Below are positions 1 to 14,130 of a stretch of 64,000 bases of DNA, in pieces; position 1 is the first letter of the stretch; each line of letters opens with the position of its first letter. The notes beneath the pieces are model-generated. The model saw only the letters and a program-made list of their open reading frames with translations, made no database searches and was not told the DNA's origin. The DNA comes from Lichenostomus cassidix (taxonomy: Eukaryota; Chordata; Aves; Passeriformes; Meliphagidae), in assembly GCA_008360975.2 (NCBI GenBank), contig CM039193.1, forward strand, positions 12,328,501-12,392,500. The letters run 5' to 3'. A program made the position numbers and the translations under genes.

Positions 1-589
1 GAGAGGATATGTGATAGGCAACAAGGTGATTTGTAGTAACTTGAATGGATTTATGAATTTGTGGTGAATTCTCCCTGAGAAGAGCTGATCTTTTTGATGG
101 GTTGCTGATAGTTCAATTTGAAATCTGACATTCTCCCTTGCTTGCATTATGTTGGATAATTCTTAAACGTTTTTTGTTACTTATTTCTCTTTTGCAGTTA
201 CTGGCAAACTCTCTTTTAAAAGAGTGTAGTGGTTCTGATGGTTTTTAGGCAAGTAGAAACCTTGAAAGATCATCTTTGTTCAACTTCATTGTGGAAAGGA
301 TGGTTAAAGCACAGGTGCATAATAAATTCTCACCACTTGCCTCAGGAACAAAATTACAGGATAGCTGGAATTTTGAGGTCTTCTTACTCTCTCTTATGTG
401 TACATTTCCTACTCAATCCACACAGCTGCTGTGTGCCCATCTCTGTGCCCATGGGAACCCTCAGGGAGGGTTGGGCTGCAGGTGCTTCCCAGGGTGGTGT
501 CAGGCTGAGTGCCACTGTGCCTGGCTGTGGTGCAGGAGGAGCAGGAGACTGAGGCAGCTGCACCATGCAATCATGGCTCTTGGGAGGGG

Positions 590-1000
590 CTGTAGAGCTT
601 ATCCAGCCCAAGCTTCTGATCTAAGTGGGTTTTAGGTATTGCAGGTTGCTCAGGGCTCTGTCCAGCCAAGCTTCGGATACCTCAGGGGTGGACATTCCAT
701 AACCTATGTAGGCATCTGTTCCAGTAGTTGACCAAGCTTGATGTTAAAAAAAAAAGTTTTCCCTGTGTCAGGGTGTAATTTCCATATTCCATTTGTCTCA
801 TCCCTGCTCAGTGCTCCCTTGAGAAGGGTTTGCCTCTCTCTTCTCATGCCCTTCCACTCAGTAACTGAAGACAGACTGAGATCTCCCTGTGGCTTTTTCC
901 TCAGGGTGAGCAGCCCTGGTGCTCAGCCTCTGCAGGTACATTCTGTGTTTTAGTTCCACGACCATCCAGGTGGGGCCTTCAGCTGGACTCTTACCAAGTG
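590..1000 (-). mobile_element. CR1-type LINE fragment (degraded, truncated)
   Basis: The + strand reads like the complement of the 3' part of an avian CR1 element. Recognisable stretches in order are a 'gcaggttgctcaggg' block near 640, 'gttccagtagttgacca' near 718, a block ending 'catgcccttccactcag' near 845-860, 'gagatctccctgtggctttt' near 879-898, 'gtgagcagccctggtgctcag' near 905-926, and 'ccaggtggggccttcagctgg' near 966-986. Order and spacing agree with the CR1 consensus as I remember it, with many substitutions and a short A insertion near 743-752. Element sense is therefore the - strand. There is no intact reading frame, so it is an old dead copy. Both boundaries are approximate, and the 3'-terminal octamer repeats are not clear. 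Confidence 0.82.
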
Positions 1001-4000
1001 TAAGCTGAGCTCTGAGTGTGTTCCAGAGATTGGCTCCACATCCCCAAGGCATGTGCTGCCTGTTCCACTTAGCTGGCTTTGTTTCCTGCTGGCTTAGCTA
1101 TTGTTGTGAAGGACTTTGTGTTCTGATGCATAACCAAAAGAAGCATTTCTAGAGCGTGAGCTTGGAGTGGCAATGTGTTATTAATTCCAATAGTTATTAT
1201 TAGTCATGCATAAGTCCAGGAATTATTATCCACTTACTGTTCTCAGATAAACAGATGAAAAGCTTATTGTAATATTTGATGGGGTATTTAACAGTTCAGT
1301 GTATTTAAAAAAGATACATAATGGTCTGTCAACCTAAAGAGAACCTACCCAACAAAAATCTTTGTGTCAACTGTAGAGCAAATACCATTGGGGAAATTAT
1401 CTTATTTTTCTTCACAAAGATATATGTAGTTTTAACATTTGAAGGTATGTTTTTCAAGCCCTGCCTTGGTCAGTTGTAGGATTTTCTTCATGCTTTTGTG
1501 TTTTCCTTGTTTGCTTCTGTTGGAACAGTGAGCAAATGGTTTTGGTGAGCAGCTGCTCAAACAGCACATGCAAAGAAGCTGTGGCAGCAGTTTAAGTCAA
1601 TCTGATAGCACCTGCTTTTTACCTCTTCATGGAGGAGAAAGAGATCCAGGGCAGGGTGATGAGATTCTCTGCTTCCACCTCCAGTTACTGCTCTGAACCC
1701 TGTAACCATCTCAAAGGGAACAGGTATAAAGATATGGCATACTTTGAAGTTCAGGGCCTCTCTTTATTTATTTCATTATTTTTGAGCTGGCTGAAAAGTG
1801 TTTGCAGTCACATGCAGTTGGGGGTTGGCCAAATGATTAAGAATCAGACACAGATTTCAGATCTGTAGTGCTGGATTTTCCTCATCTAGGAAAGACTTCT
1901 TGCGTGGTTGTTATAGTTTCATAGGTTTAAAATGTAGTGGCAATAGTTAGTGCAAGATTTAAAAATATAAACAATCATCATTTAAAATGTCAAATGGAGC
2001 AGCTGAGAGAGAATTTAGGGTGGCAGCTGTGATGTGGCATATTGATAAATCAAAATAATAAATTTAAAACGTATGATCTCAGTAATGTAATCCAGATTAT
2101 GCATTAGAGCATTTTCAGTGCTAGAAGTTTGCTTTGCCTTTGACCTGGTGCCTTGATGTTCACTAAAGGTACAGTGTTGCTGTATTTGGATAAGTCATAT
2201 TTGTATTCAAGTGGTACTAACAACCTAAGTTTCTATTCAAGTGAAACAGAAAAGCTTGATTTGTAGTGTAAAACTATAAATATGCTTTTTCTGTAAGAAT
2301 TATATTTTCTTTATTGCATAAGATGCAGAGGGGACTTTAGGGTATTGAAATTTGAGTGTGGGGGAGATACTGTGGTAAATTCTGAAAGTGAGTGTAAGAG
2401 CATTTTTACACAAGTGATGAGAACCTCCTGGACATGATTGACTTAAATTAGCTTGATTGGTTTTTATCAATTGCAGCTGCACTATTTAGCATAAAAATGC
2501 AAAACATCCAAAAATCATTTGCCTTGCAGTGTAGTAGAAAGATGGTTTTAGTTAGGCTTTAAGATGTTTCAAATGTTTACTCTACACAGATTCTCTGAGA
2601 ATGGATCCAGAACATATCTAGTTACAGAGAATTAGTATAGATATTGTAAACATTGAGAAAATTAATTAAGGAAAATGTGCTGCCTTATGAATTGTGTATT
2701 TAGGATTTTGGTTTTTTCTTTTCCTTTAACTGTGTTAGTAAGTTAAACAGTTCAAAGATATTTGTTGTAGTGTCACAATCAGGCACCTGCCATTAAAAGC
2801 TAAAAGAGAAAGACTAGAATTGTGTGATGTACAACAGTCTGACTTGCTCTCTCAACCAGTGACATGCTTGAGAGAAATCCTGAATAAATTTCTTTGTAAA
2901 TAAGACAAGAAAGTTTTAGACCAGTGTTGAGCATTGCTACCCAGTGCTGAAAACCTGACCAGGGAAAGGCTGCTACTGTTATTTAAAGGCTGTATTCTGT
3001 ACATTGGCTTTTGATATATGATGTACATTTTCCTTTTTGTAGAACTGCACTTGCAAACTTGTGATCCTACCTTTGTTTCAAAGTTTCTCTTTTTCAGTGA
3101 CTTAATGATTTTTATAGGATGTGACCTTAAGGCTAATTAAGTGCATCTTTGTATTCCTTGGATGCTTATTGTTGTCTAATTCCCAGGAAAAATATTAATA
3201 TATATAAAACTAGATATATTTATATATAAAACTTGCAAAATTTACCATTATTAACTGTAACCAGATATTATGCTGGTTACAAAGAAGAGCCCTTATTTGT
3301 ACATGAAAGAATAGCTTATGTTAGAGAGATTATCTGAAGTCAATCTTTTTTACACTTTTAAATGTTTTTGATACAGGATATTCCTAGGATAATGATGCCA
3401 ATTTAGATCTTTAGACAGATGATTGGAATTAAGATGCTGAAAATGGAAAACCATCCAGATCAGAGCATACTTAATGGTATAATTTTGGTGACTGAAAAAA
3501 TTAAGTATTTTTACATATATGTACAAATGTACAAATTTTATGTACATGTATGTAAAGAAATCACAGGAAAGTGTGGAGACTGTTTTATTTTATCCCTGTG
3601 CTATCAGTTTCATGCGTGCTTGACATTCAAAATCATATCTATATACATAATTCAGTAAATAATTTTTGTACTTCTCTGTTAGGTTTTGCAATCCAGTACA
3701 GAGGTGAATGAGGGTAGAAGGTTATATTTCTTCTTGCATAAATAATACAAGGGTTTAGAAAGTTTCAGTTACAGAGGCACTTAATTACATCTGCACAAGT
3801 TTACAGAAGCCTGGTGAGGCATTACTGGGGGTACAACATATGCAGGAAGAACAAAGGCTGACTTTGCTCTCCTAAATTTAATTTTCAGGAATGACAGGCA
3901 TAAACTCCCCTGGTTTTTGTAAAGTAAGATAGAAATCAAAGAGGCTACTACACCTATGTATTCAAAGATAGGCTTTTGTAATGCAATATTAAGGTAGATG

Positions 4001-7000
4001 CAAATTTATAAAATTCATTATATTGTGTGCAGTTGCTGTTATTTGCCAGCTTTCTGCTCCTCACTTCTTAGAAAACATCCTTAGCAAAGGGGTGCTTGGA
4101 AACCAAATTCTTTAAGACAGCTTGGCAGCTGCAGAGAGAAATATTAGCACTTCTTTAAGATCTTTTTTAACTTACTGGTTTGAAAGGTGAAGGTTTTCTG
4201 AGGGGTTGTTTTTGGTTTTGTTTTTTGCTTTCCTTCTGCTTGAGAGATGGTATTGTGATACTCTTATGTGTTGATCAATGCAATTCAATTTGCGTAGTGC
4301 AGGATCCTATGTAGTTAATCCATGCTAACTACATTTGCATTAAGATTCCTTGATTCCTTCTGTGCCCTGGCATTGTCCTGTTTCTTGAAATGTATCTTTA
4401 TTTTCCCAATCTTTTGAGGAGATTGAAAAAAGGAGCAGAATTTCACCCATGTGCAGAATTATCCATGTCTGGGAAAAAGATTAGTTTCAGAATGCTTTCC
4501 AGGAAAAGAAAAACAGATGAGGAATGGTACTTGCTTTATTTATTTATTTACTTTTAGAACTTTCTTAAAGGGCAGATTTATAAGGCTGCATGTTAATGTC
4601 AGCTGTCAGAGATTGGGCAATGAATTTTCATACTCAGGTTTCGTTTCTGTGACTAGTAAATCTGATTTCATGTAGCCTCTCCTTCTGTGTTAAACTATTT
4701 ATACCCTAATTTCTTTTAGCCATAATATTTGTTTATACATGAATATGCATATACATCTCTAAATATGCACTTAACATTTACATATAGACTAAAAAGAATA
4801 GACTCAATATATATATATTACACACACAAAAAAGAATTTTAAGAATTATTAAATAATTTTTATAAATTAATGTTTCTTCCATGTTTTCTATAACCCATTA
4901 GCAAAATAATTTGCACTATTGTTTATATCTCTATATTAAAGAATAACCTTTTTTTGAGAGGGTTGGATTCCTAGAAGACTCAATCCTAGAAATATTTCGA
5001 AGACATACTTTCTAGGACAGAAACCTCCAACACAAGTCAAATGTTTCAATAAAATATCATTTTCTTGTGGCTAAATAGTTCCCTCACTTCCCCACTGATT
5101 GTTTCTGTTTCTTCATTATGATAGATCATAATAGTTATGTTTCTCCAACATATTTTTCCTTTTAGCAGATAGTACATTGAATCAAGTATGTAAAAAAAAA
5201 AAAAGCCTCTGCAGGATTTAGAGGGTCTTGGAAATTAGTTAAGAGATCTGTGGGTTCAGGACCTTCCTGTGAAGAGCAGAGTTGGCCTGTGCTCAGCTCA
5301 GCTGAGGACACTCTATTCATTCAGTCCCCATGTCTTGGCTGTCACTGTTGGTTCTTGGAGGTTGCACAGCTCATTCTCTGAAAGTCATTTTGGAGAGTTA
5401 TTTCACTGCTCATTCTTTTTCTGAAAGCATCCCTTACACATTGGACAGTGTAAACCTTTTCTGTGATAGGGTTTGTTTTCATAGCTGACTTTATATGGCT
5501 TGTTTAGTGTCAAGACTGTGAGGAAAGCAGCACTTATCAGTTTTGCTTTATCTTTCTCATGCAGATGCTATTCTGTCCTGAGAAACTGAGTATGTCCCAG
5601 ATGGAATATAATTGTGGTAAACTGGTAAACCTATAGCTTCCAGATGAATAATAAATAAATGCAGGATCAGATCTTGACATGTCTCTGACTTGCTGCTAGA
5701 TGATCTGGCAGACTGGATTCAGTAAAAGTATTTGGCAAGGTAATCTCTGTTAGAATGTTAGGCAGTCTGCAACTGAAACTTGTCTGATTTCATTCCTGCA
5801 TAATTTTTTATTTTTAATTTACCATTTAATCTCTATTATAATCACTGTTTTTATAAAAAGAATGAAATTGTTTCTATTCTGTTAATTCCAATCTCATGCA
5901 TTTCTCTGCATATTGTTAGGGTCTCATTACTCACCCCAAACTTTTCAAACAGTTAAAATATGAGGTGAAGGTCTATCACTCCTGTGATTATTGAAGTTCT
6001 TTAGGTAAAATACCTTCTCCAGTTCTACCTAAAATACCTAAACAATGTTACTGCGAAGGTAACATAAATAAGGAGTTACCAGTTTGGCATCTGAAACAGT
6101 CCCTTTGGTTCTTTGACACCCTTTGTCTTTAGGAGCCTCTCTTGATCTAAGCAGCTTTTCCTTGTCTGGAATTCTTATCACAAGCCAGCACAATCTCTGG
6201 AAAGTGGTTTGGAAGTCTGTTTCCAGCATAAAGAAGTAAATATATTTGCAGTGTCGAAGATAGCCAGAACAATTGCAGTTTTGTTTCAGTAGGAGTACAG
6301 TCTGCTTTTTGCTTGAGGTGCTTCTTATAAAAAAAATATCAAGCCTTGCCATTTTCAGCTGATGAGCCATCTACTATCTGTAAGATATCTCTGAATAATG
6401 ACTTGCAGAAATAAGTTAATATATGTGATGCAGCATTTCAGAGCAATTTCTTAAAGGGCTCAGAATATCACTGAATATCATCTCACTCACGTAGCCAAAG
6501 GGAGTAAGCAAGAGGGTTGCCTTGTCTTACTTGCCTCAAAAGCCAGAGCCAGGGGGGAAAGTTTAGAAGGACCCAGAGAACTTAAGGTTTGTCTTGAGGA
6601 TGTGCCATGGAGTGAAGCAGACATGTAACACTTCCTGCTGCTCAAGGTCCTTATCAGACATAGCTGAGCTGATTCCAGCTGGACTTGCTGCTGTGGGAAT
6701 GCCTGATAATCAAGCAGGTGACACAAACAGGTACTCCAGTTTCAGAACTGGGTGAGCCATGAGATTCTCCTCTGTGAGACATCTCACTCCAAAGATGTGA
6801 AAATGAGGGAGGTCAAGGATACAGCTCACCCTGCAAGTGTAACACAGGCTCTCCATCTCAGCTAGAGAGAGGTTTTCCCTACAGGAACCTCCTTTATTCT
6901 GAATAGGTTACAAACATAAATGTGCTTTTTGAAAATCCCACATTCGTTGCTGTGTCAACTATTTGTAATTGCTGAATTCTACTAGTAAAAAAAAAATTCA

Positions 7001-7390
7001 ACTGAGAAGCACAGTTCATGTAAAAATTCTATTTTTACCATATATAAAGCTAACGGATATTTACCGATGAATCTTTCATGGAATCCTACACTTTCTTTTT
7101 TCATGAAGCAGTTGAACACATTGGCTTGACTTCAAAAAAGAACACTGTGGCCTTTTAATTCACTTTCTATTAATTTGTTACAGTACAACAAAATTTGAAT
7201 GTTATTGAAGACAGAAATATCAAAAGTTAAAAGCTTCCAAGATTGATAGTTTTGTAAATTGGCTTTAAGTATTTCGAATTTATAACTATCATTATGTTGC
7301 TAAATAACATTAACTCTGGAATGACTGACTTCCTTTTGCAGTAATTCAAAACTATTATGATAGCTATAGTTTTATAGTGAGCATAAAAAC

Positions 7391-7418
7391 CAGTGAGGTA
7401 AGTTCAGTGAGGTAAGGT
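7391..7418 (+). repeat. 14-bp tandem duplication carrying two donor-like sites
   Basis: The unit cagtgaggtaagtt (7391-7404) is followed directly by a second copy of 15 bases, cagtgaggtaaggtt (7405-7419), which differs by one inserted g. Each copy contains GAG|GTAAG, close to the consensus vertebrate 5' splice site. No convincing pyrimidine tract and AG lie just upstream, so this is not called as an exon end. Confidence 0.7.
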
Positions 7419-10400
7419 TAGTGTTGGAAGTTTTATTAACAAAAACTCCATGTATTAGCACATGAGTTACAGTTCCCATGTGTTTTCCAAAATTTGCTGG
7501 AACTAAATTGAATATTAAATGCTGAACTTTGGACTAGTTGCTTTAAACTACCTAATTTTAGTGGTAGGAGTAGGCAAAGATGTAAATTAGAATAAAAGAG
7601 CTGTTAGCTAGTTGGCTGCAGTGATAAGCTAGAATGATCAGAATTCTTGGTGGCATATGATGTTCCACAAGGACAAGCTTCATCCTGCCTGAGGGAACCA
7701 TTCATATCTTGTTTACAGCCTCTGGTTCAGCTGAAACAGTTTCTGGTGTAGTTTGACCAGTTAGTTTCTCTTTTAAAGATCAACACAATCTGTACTGGTG
7801 GATTAAAAAAATGTAAGGAAAAAATCAAGATTAATTAGTAGAGCTGGTGGCTGTCAAAGCTGTTGGGGATGGAGGCTGGGAAGTTTATGAAATTTTCAGG
7901 TGTCATCTTCAAGGATTCAGTAGAGTAGTGCATTTGAGGTGTTACAGCACTGCCTTGGTACAGAAGGACTGAAGAGGTTGGGACTGGGATTTTGTAAGGG
8001 AAATGTAAGAGTTTGTTTTCCTGATGTGAACAGCCAACACTGTCCTGTGTGTGCAGAACATCTCCTGTTGCTCGCTGTTTGTTTCCCTGGACTCACCTGC
8101 TTTAAACAGCTCCCTTTGTGTCAGTTCCTAAATACTGATGTAGAAATAAAACAGTAAACTAGATTGTCCTTTAAGGAATATAAAGCCTATAAACTATCAG
8201 CTGAATTAAATGTAAGCTGTAATACTCAGAATAGTAGAGACATGAGAATGTTTTTTGATAATAGTGCTTGAAAGTGGAATTTTCCTCTGTGAAGTGAAAA
8301 AGCCTAGCTAATTCACTAGAGTTTCAATTTGGAACGGAGTGTAAAGGATATTAATTGTACAAAATTCAGGCGTCTGCAGCTTCAAAATGTTCTGCCTTTT
8401 CTGCCTTGAATTTTACATACATCAGATGTTTTTGATAGAAATGGATGTATTATAGTGTGGCTTGCCAGGTACAGCTATTGTTTGAAAAAGATAATTTTTA
8501 TCATATCAGACTAAAAAATGAGGGACAAATACGATGAGGGGATAGTTTCCATTATGGGGTGGTTTTTTTTTTTTTGTTAGTTGCTTTTTTTTTAAAGATT
8601 TTTTTTAGTGGCTCTGAAGTGGAGAGTACAGTTGGGACACATGATATCCTTTGTATACCTGCAGTTCAGTTCTCTTATTTCAAAAAGGGCCCACATGAGA
8701 GTATGCCCTCTGTGCTAATAATGTGGTACTTCTGTATGGAAATTGAAGTGACAGCTCTTTTATCCTCTGTTGAAATTGGTTCTCATAATAACAACTTAGA
8801 ATTTCCCTAGATAAATGTGGATGCATAAATATGGTTACTAAGATCTTTAATAGAAATGTGGGGTTTTTTATTAACTGCAGTTCTTCCTCAAAAGATGGCT
8901 GTGTAATACACTAAGAGAGGAAATAATAGCAGAGAAAGTGTCAGCAGGCATTGGAGGCTGCAGTGGTCATCAGGAGGGGAAAGAATGAAGGTACAGAAGG
9001 GAGGAGCTGGAGTTTTGGGCACAGTGGGAAATATTGGCTGCAGTGTGTCCTGGAAGAGGTGGCTCAGGAGGGGGATTAACAGTGGGTTTTATCACAAAAA
9101 TTAACATTTTAACATGCCTTCTCATTACCTCAGCTCTGGTCCTACATCACTCTTAGGACTTCAGTTGGACCTTCATGTTTTGTTTAAAAAAGTACAGTCA
9201 AAAATTTGCTTTAAATGTATCTATTAATGATGGTAAAGTAAATAATTCTTAACAGTGAAACACAGTAGTGCTCCTTCATGCTTTATTTCCTCATGGAGCT
9301 TCGTAGCACTAAACCACTTTCACAGATGATATATGTATTATGGCATCTAAGTTAAACAGTTAACAGGAAGGATCTTTGAGGAATAGACGTCACTACTGAA
9401 GCTGGTCATGAGTGGTGGGTGATGATGTGAAGATTAATTAAGTTTGACTTTGAATTTGGTAGTTTTTACCACTTGCATGAGCTCTTTTTTTGCCCAAAGT
9501 ATAACCCAATTCTGAAGTTTTTACAGTCTCTTGTATATTTCCAGAGCAAGTGACAGAGTTTGCTGTATTAAATGGTTGAAATAAGTAGTTGCTGAGGGAA
9601 AAGAAGTTAGACAAAATTAAAAAGCAATTTACTTGGAGAGAGGTCTTTGAAATGCTTTATGTGTTAGCTATCAGATCTGTTTTTGCTTTATTTTTTGGAA
9701 AATTATGGTGTTCTTCAGACTGCCAAGTTTTACTAGTAAATATACTGCCAGAGCTTGGGAAAAATAAGAAGGACTCTTAAAATGAGATAGTGTTGAGTGA
9801 AAAGCCAAAGAGAGGAGTTTTGTACACCAGAAATCCTTATCCTTTCAAATATAAAAATATATATGTATCTGCTTCTGTAAAATGACCCATATTTAATTTC
9901 CTTTCAAATTATATTTAAAATGCCTTAGATGTAGAAGAAGTAGTAACAAAATGGCAGACATTCCTCATAGTGTACTGGCATGCTCCGTTTAGAGTACTTC
10001 ATTGCTTTGTTATTTTTGGGAGATGTGATTTCACCATTTTCAGGGAAGAGGCAATTTCTTACATTGGCAAATTCACCCTGGCCAAAAATGAAGCAGTATA
10101 TTTTGCTTCTGGTCGTCCACAAGATGAGGAACTGATTTAACAGCATTTTGGTTTTTTTACCATCTGGAGGTTCTTATTTGACTTATGAAATGATGTCATA
10201 CACGCTTAGTGCTGAACAGATAGTGAAAGGTCGCCTGCAGTTCAGGCTGAGGTAGTTTTATTTCCTATTATGAGGAATGTAAAAGTCTTGGTTCATGATT
10301 ACTAGAGGCAGAAAGAAGACTTTAGGGAAGGAGCAAATGACCGACAAACTGATGTTCTCCTAAACCTCCACACTGCATTCCTGCAAATAGAAAATCCATC

Positions 10401-12857
10401 TGCACACCCAAGACCACACACAGCATGGGTTGTCTGCTCACTCTCCCAGGTTGGCACTGGCTCAGAGTTCTGCCTCTGCTTTCAGAATGGCTCCTTGCTG
10501 TGAATGTTAGTTTGGGGATGATATACTTATTCTATCGAAATACTTCATTGTGTAGGTGGATTTTTGAATTAAAGTGCTCTGCTGTGGCTGTCTCAAGATG
10601 AGGAGATGTAAAAATATAGATATGTATTTGGCAGATTTTTTTTCTGCCACCTGAGGCTGTGGTGGAGCTGTTGTGATCTTTCCTTCCCAACTCTTGTGCT
10701 GTCCCTGTGTGAACTGGGGTTGGTGGGATTGAGATTCTTTGGCTATTTCTCAGTGCAATTGAAGCTGCACTTTGGTGATGCTTTAAAGACTTTATTTGAA
10801 GCTGCAGCAGGATTTGGGTCTGAGGAGCTGGAGTGGACATGGCTCTGCTCCTGTTTCTCACACAGGTTGTCACTCTGGGCATGCAGAGCCATCTGCTCAT
10901 CCTCTCCACCCTCCCTGTGCTCCCAAGTTTTGTTGCCTAAAATCCTCCCCATTCCTGAGCTGAATCTAGAGAGCCATGCTGACAGGGTGAGTGGGAAGAA
11001 ATTTTTCAAGAACAGTGAGAATTGTCTGCTCAGCCCTTGGGCAGGGATTGGGTGGGCAGAGAAAGGATTATTGATTCAGACACTGCCTGCTTCAGCCAAG
11101 CAGGACAGAACTGCATCACACATGTGGGAGCTGCTGTGTCATCCCAACCACTGGGGAATGGTGTCAGTGCTTTGTTTTCACTGGAGTATCAACATTTATT
11201 AAAAGAGCTCTGAAAGTTTGCTGCTACAATTATTTCTTGTTTTCTAATTTAAAAAGTCATCTTTGAATCCCCTACTGTGTACTGCTTACAAACTGGGAGA
11301 TCCTATTACTGTAATATTGTAAAAAAAAGGTCTTAAAAATAAAATAAATCCAGAGGAATATAAATCTTTTTTCCAGTGTATAGAAAGGCAATGAGCCATT
11401 TTAAAAGCAGGAAGAACATGCATTTTGAGATCCAATAGATCATCTAAATTGGTCCCAAACCAAGTTTTAAAATGGCATTGAAAATACTTTTGCTTTGAAG
11501 AAATTGAGCATTACAAAACTCACAATATACATAAGTATGGATTTGCTAATTGTTTTGCAATTTGATACTATTCTGATAAATGACGGAAAATTTGCAAAAA
11601 AAACCCTTTCTGACTGTTCCATACCAACTGCAGATCTTAAAAATGCTAAGCCTCCATTTATGCCCTTTCAGTTTCTTCCATCCCACTTTTTATTATGAAT
11701 TAACTTTATGAATTTCTAGGTAACACAAACTTTAAACTCTTTATGTTTTAAAATTTGTATGTTTGAGATTTGGATTAGTGAATCTAAAATTTCTCACTTG
11801 CCTATCTGCCTCCAGCTTTCTTGTAGATGGAGAATTATTCTAAATTGCCACATCATACATTGTCAATACAAACCTTGTCTTCTCAGTGGTGAACCTTGCA
11901 GCCAAAACAAGCCTGTGTGAGTCCACTTAATGTGAGCACCTCATGGTTCAGAGCTGCAGAAAAAGCCTCTCTTCAAGGAAACTTTTCTTTGTAGCAATAA
12001 ATTATTGCACTCCCTTTATCTTAGTTCTCTGCTTTCCATGATGTTTATTAGCACTAACTGAATTTCATGGGTATACAATGTTTTCTGGTATTATTTTGTT
12101 TACAAATAAGCTTTCAAGAATATGAAGCTCACATTGAAAAAAGAAGTCTCTCCTGATTTTCAAAAACTTGATATATGATGAAATCTGGTTTTACTCCTAA
12201 ATATTCCCCACCCACCCAGTACTGTATGCTGAGAGCTGCTCAGCATCTCATTTGTCCCTGCTTTTCTGAACCAGAATGTGTAAACAGCTGTGATTTAGTG
12301 GAAGGACTCCTGAAGGCACCAGTACATGTCAGGTGTGATTCTTGTAGTACTGCTGGTTAAATCCAAACATGTTCTGTTTCTGTAATGAATTGATATATCT
12401 GCTATTTTATTGCTGCTTGAATTGCATTAAGAGAACAGTAAAATTGCATGTTTGAACACACAGCAAGAAATAAGAAAATCAAGGGTGCTTACTCATTCTG
12501 GGCTGTTGGAATTCTTTTTGTTTTTTCTTCTTTTTACTATTTCTGAGGGAAAAAAAGCCCAACAAACCCCACCAGTTATGAATGCAGAGCATTTTGCTTA
12601 GGAAAATCCTTGGAATATCTCTTATTTTTACTGGGATCTGTGCTTACTACAGAGAAGTAGTCAGACCCATTTGTTAAGAGAGTTGTGAAATAAACACTGG
12701 AGAAAAGTGTAACAAATAAAAGAATCTCTTAAAGTTCAGTTTGGAAAACTACATAGTAAGGAAATAAAGCATTTCTGAAGTGTGAAAAAAGAGAATTAGA
12801 AAAAATATGCTAATGATCTCTACTAAACCCTAAATATGTTTGATTCACTTACTGTAG

Positions 12858-13025
12858 GTTGATGCCTTGCGGTTACGATTGGAAGAAAAAGAAACCTTTC
12901 TGAATAAAAAAACAAAACAACTTCAAGACCTCACGGAAGAGAAAGGAACCCTTGCTGGAGAAATTCGAGATATGAAAGACATGTTGGAAGTAAAAGAAAG
13001 AAAAATTAATGTCCTTCAGAAAAAG
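12858..13025 (+). CDS. ERC2: ERC2 (CAST/ELKS2) internal coding exon, 56 codons
   Basis: This exon encodes part of the central coiled coil of ERC2, a scaffold of the presynaptic active zone that is known to link RIM, Bassoon/Piccolo and liprin-alpha. It translates without stops from VDALRLRLEEKE through LNKKTKQLQDLTEEKG to ERKINVLQKK. This matches the vertebrate ERC family almost residue for residue, as I remember it. The start is set by acceptor AG at 12856-12857 and the end by donor AAG|gtaaga at 13026. Length is 168 nt, phase 0 at both ends. The peptide is rich in E, K, L and R, has no proline, and shows heptad-like spacing of L, I and M. Exon identity is firm. ERC2 rather than ERC1 rests mainly on the last exon in this window. 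Confidence 0.96.
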
Positions 13026-14114
13026 GTAAGATGACTGAGGATATGTTGTGCAATTTTTGAGGCACATTTAAAGGAAATACTTCTGTTTCTTAAACTGTAA
13101 TACTTCTGATATATTAAAAATGCAGGGAGTCTGTATTAGTAAAATTCTCTAACATGAAGTATGTTGTCCACGGGTACATTGTTATAGTATTAGATCTTAT
13201 ATAAATTATATCAGAAAAATGGTAGATTCTAGAGTTGTCACAAAATTATTGGAATTAAATGAAAGAACTAAAAATCTTGATAAAGTGTCTTATCCCTCAA
13301 CATGAGGGATTCCTGTATCCTTTAGAACACTGATTGCTACTCTTTCCAAATAATGTAAATGTGGGCCTGCTAAAGGATCAGGATACTCTATTTTTAGCCT
13401 GAACACCTTTCTTTTCTGGGGGGAGAGGAGGGGAGTCAGTTATTTGCTTTTTCTGTGGTCTAAGGACATTAAGAAGGGAAGCTCCCTCCAATCAGCTAAA
13501 CAGTCTTATTTCTAATTTTCCACAAATTTAACTAACTGCATTTGCTCTCTTTGGGAAGTTGGATTCAATCATTACAGTTTCCACCTGGGGGAGTGGGGAG
13601 GGAATTTCCTGTGGAGGCAGCTCTGCAAGGGCTCTGCATGCAGTAGCAGAGTGTTCATTTCCATATCCTTTTTCTCACACTCACAAAAATATTTATGCTG
13701 CCAGGTATGTGCTGTGTGTGTCCTGTGTGTCTCTGTTTGCCACACAGAGATGCACTTGTGAGCCTTCAGAGAAATGGAGAGAAAGTTCCTGGCATCACAT
13801 GTATTTTACTGCTCTCCTCTCCTTTTCAGCCACACAAAGAATGTCTACTCCTCCTTAGTCTATTATTGTGTAGGTAGTTCATGTTACTGTGGTTTTCCTC
13901 CAGGATTCACACAGGGTTCACATGGTCTGGTTGTGCTTCTGTCTGCAATTGCTTAAGCACTGAATTAAAAAAGCCAAGTTCTTATTTTCCAGAAACTGAG
14001 AAGGCTGCTTTTTCAGGCCTGGGAAATAAGGCCTATCAAAACTGGAATATAAGAACTCATCCACTTTAATCCTATTTCTGAATATTTGCCTTGTTAGCAA
14101 TGCTGATGATGTTT

Positions 14115-14130
14115 AAAAAAAAAAAAAAAA
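14115..14130. repeat. A16 homopolymer
   Basis: Sixteen consecutive A in intronic sequence. The upstream sequence does not look like a processed transcript, so I do not call it a retrogene tail. Confidence 0.9.

Larger units (their letters stand above)
1..12857 (+). other. ERC2: ERC2 intron, 3' part (upstream exon outside window)
   Basis: This is non-coding intronic sequence ending at the acceptor AG at 12856-12857. The acceptor has only a modest pyrimidine tract (tgattcacttactgtag). Contents that I can name are a degraded CR1 fragment around 590-1000, AT-rich simple sequence near 3195-3235 and 4807-4819, a 14-bp tandem duplication at 7391-7418, and a T13 run at 8563-8575. The stretch 10430-11180 is GC-richer and carries chance open frames, but I recognise no repeat family or gene in it. 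The rest is unremarkable AT-rich sequence with frequent stops in all frames. No further ERC2 exon was recognised here. Confidence 0.8.

Noticed and set aside
10696..11202. Open frame of 168 codons on the + strand
   Set aside because: No recognisable domain, no splice-site or promoter context, and overlapping open frames on both strands in a GC-richer patch. The composition explains the length.
13587..13603. Possible G-quadruplex in ggggg-agt-gggg-a-ggg
   Set aside because: Only three G runs of three or more within a short span. The same limit applies to 21664-21686 and to the two runs near 39069.
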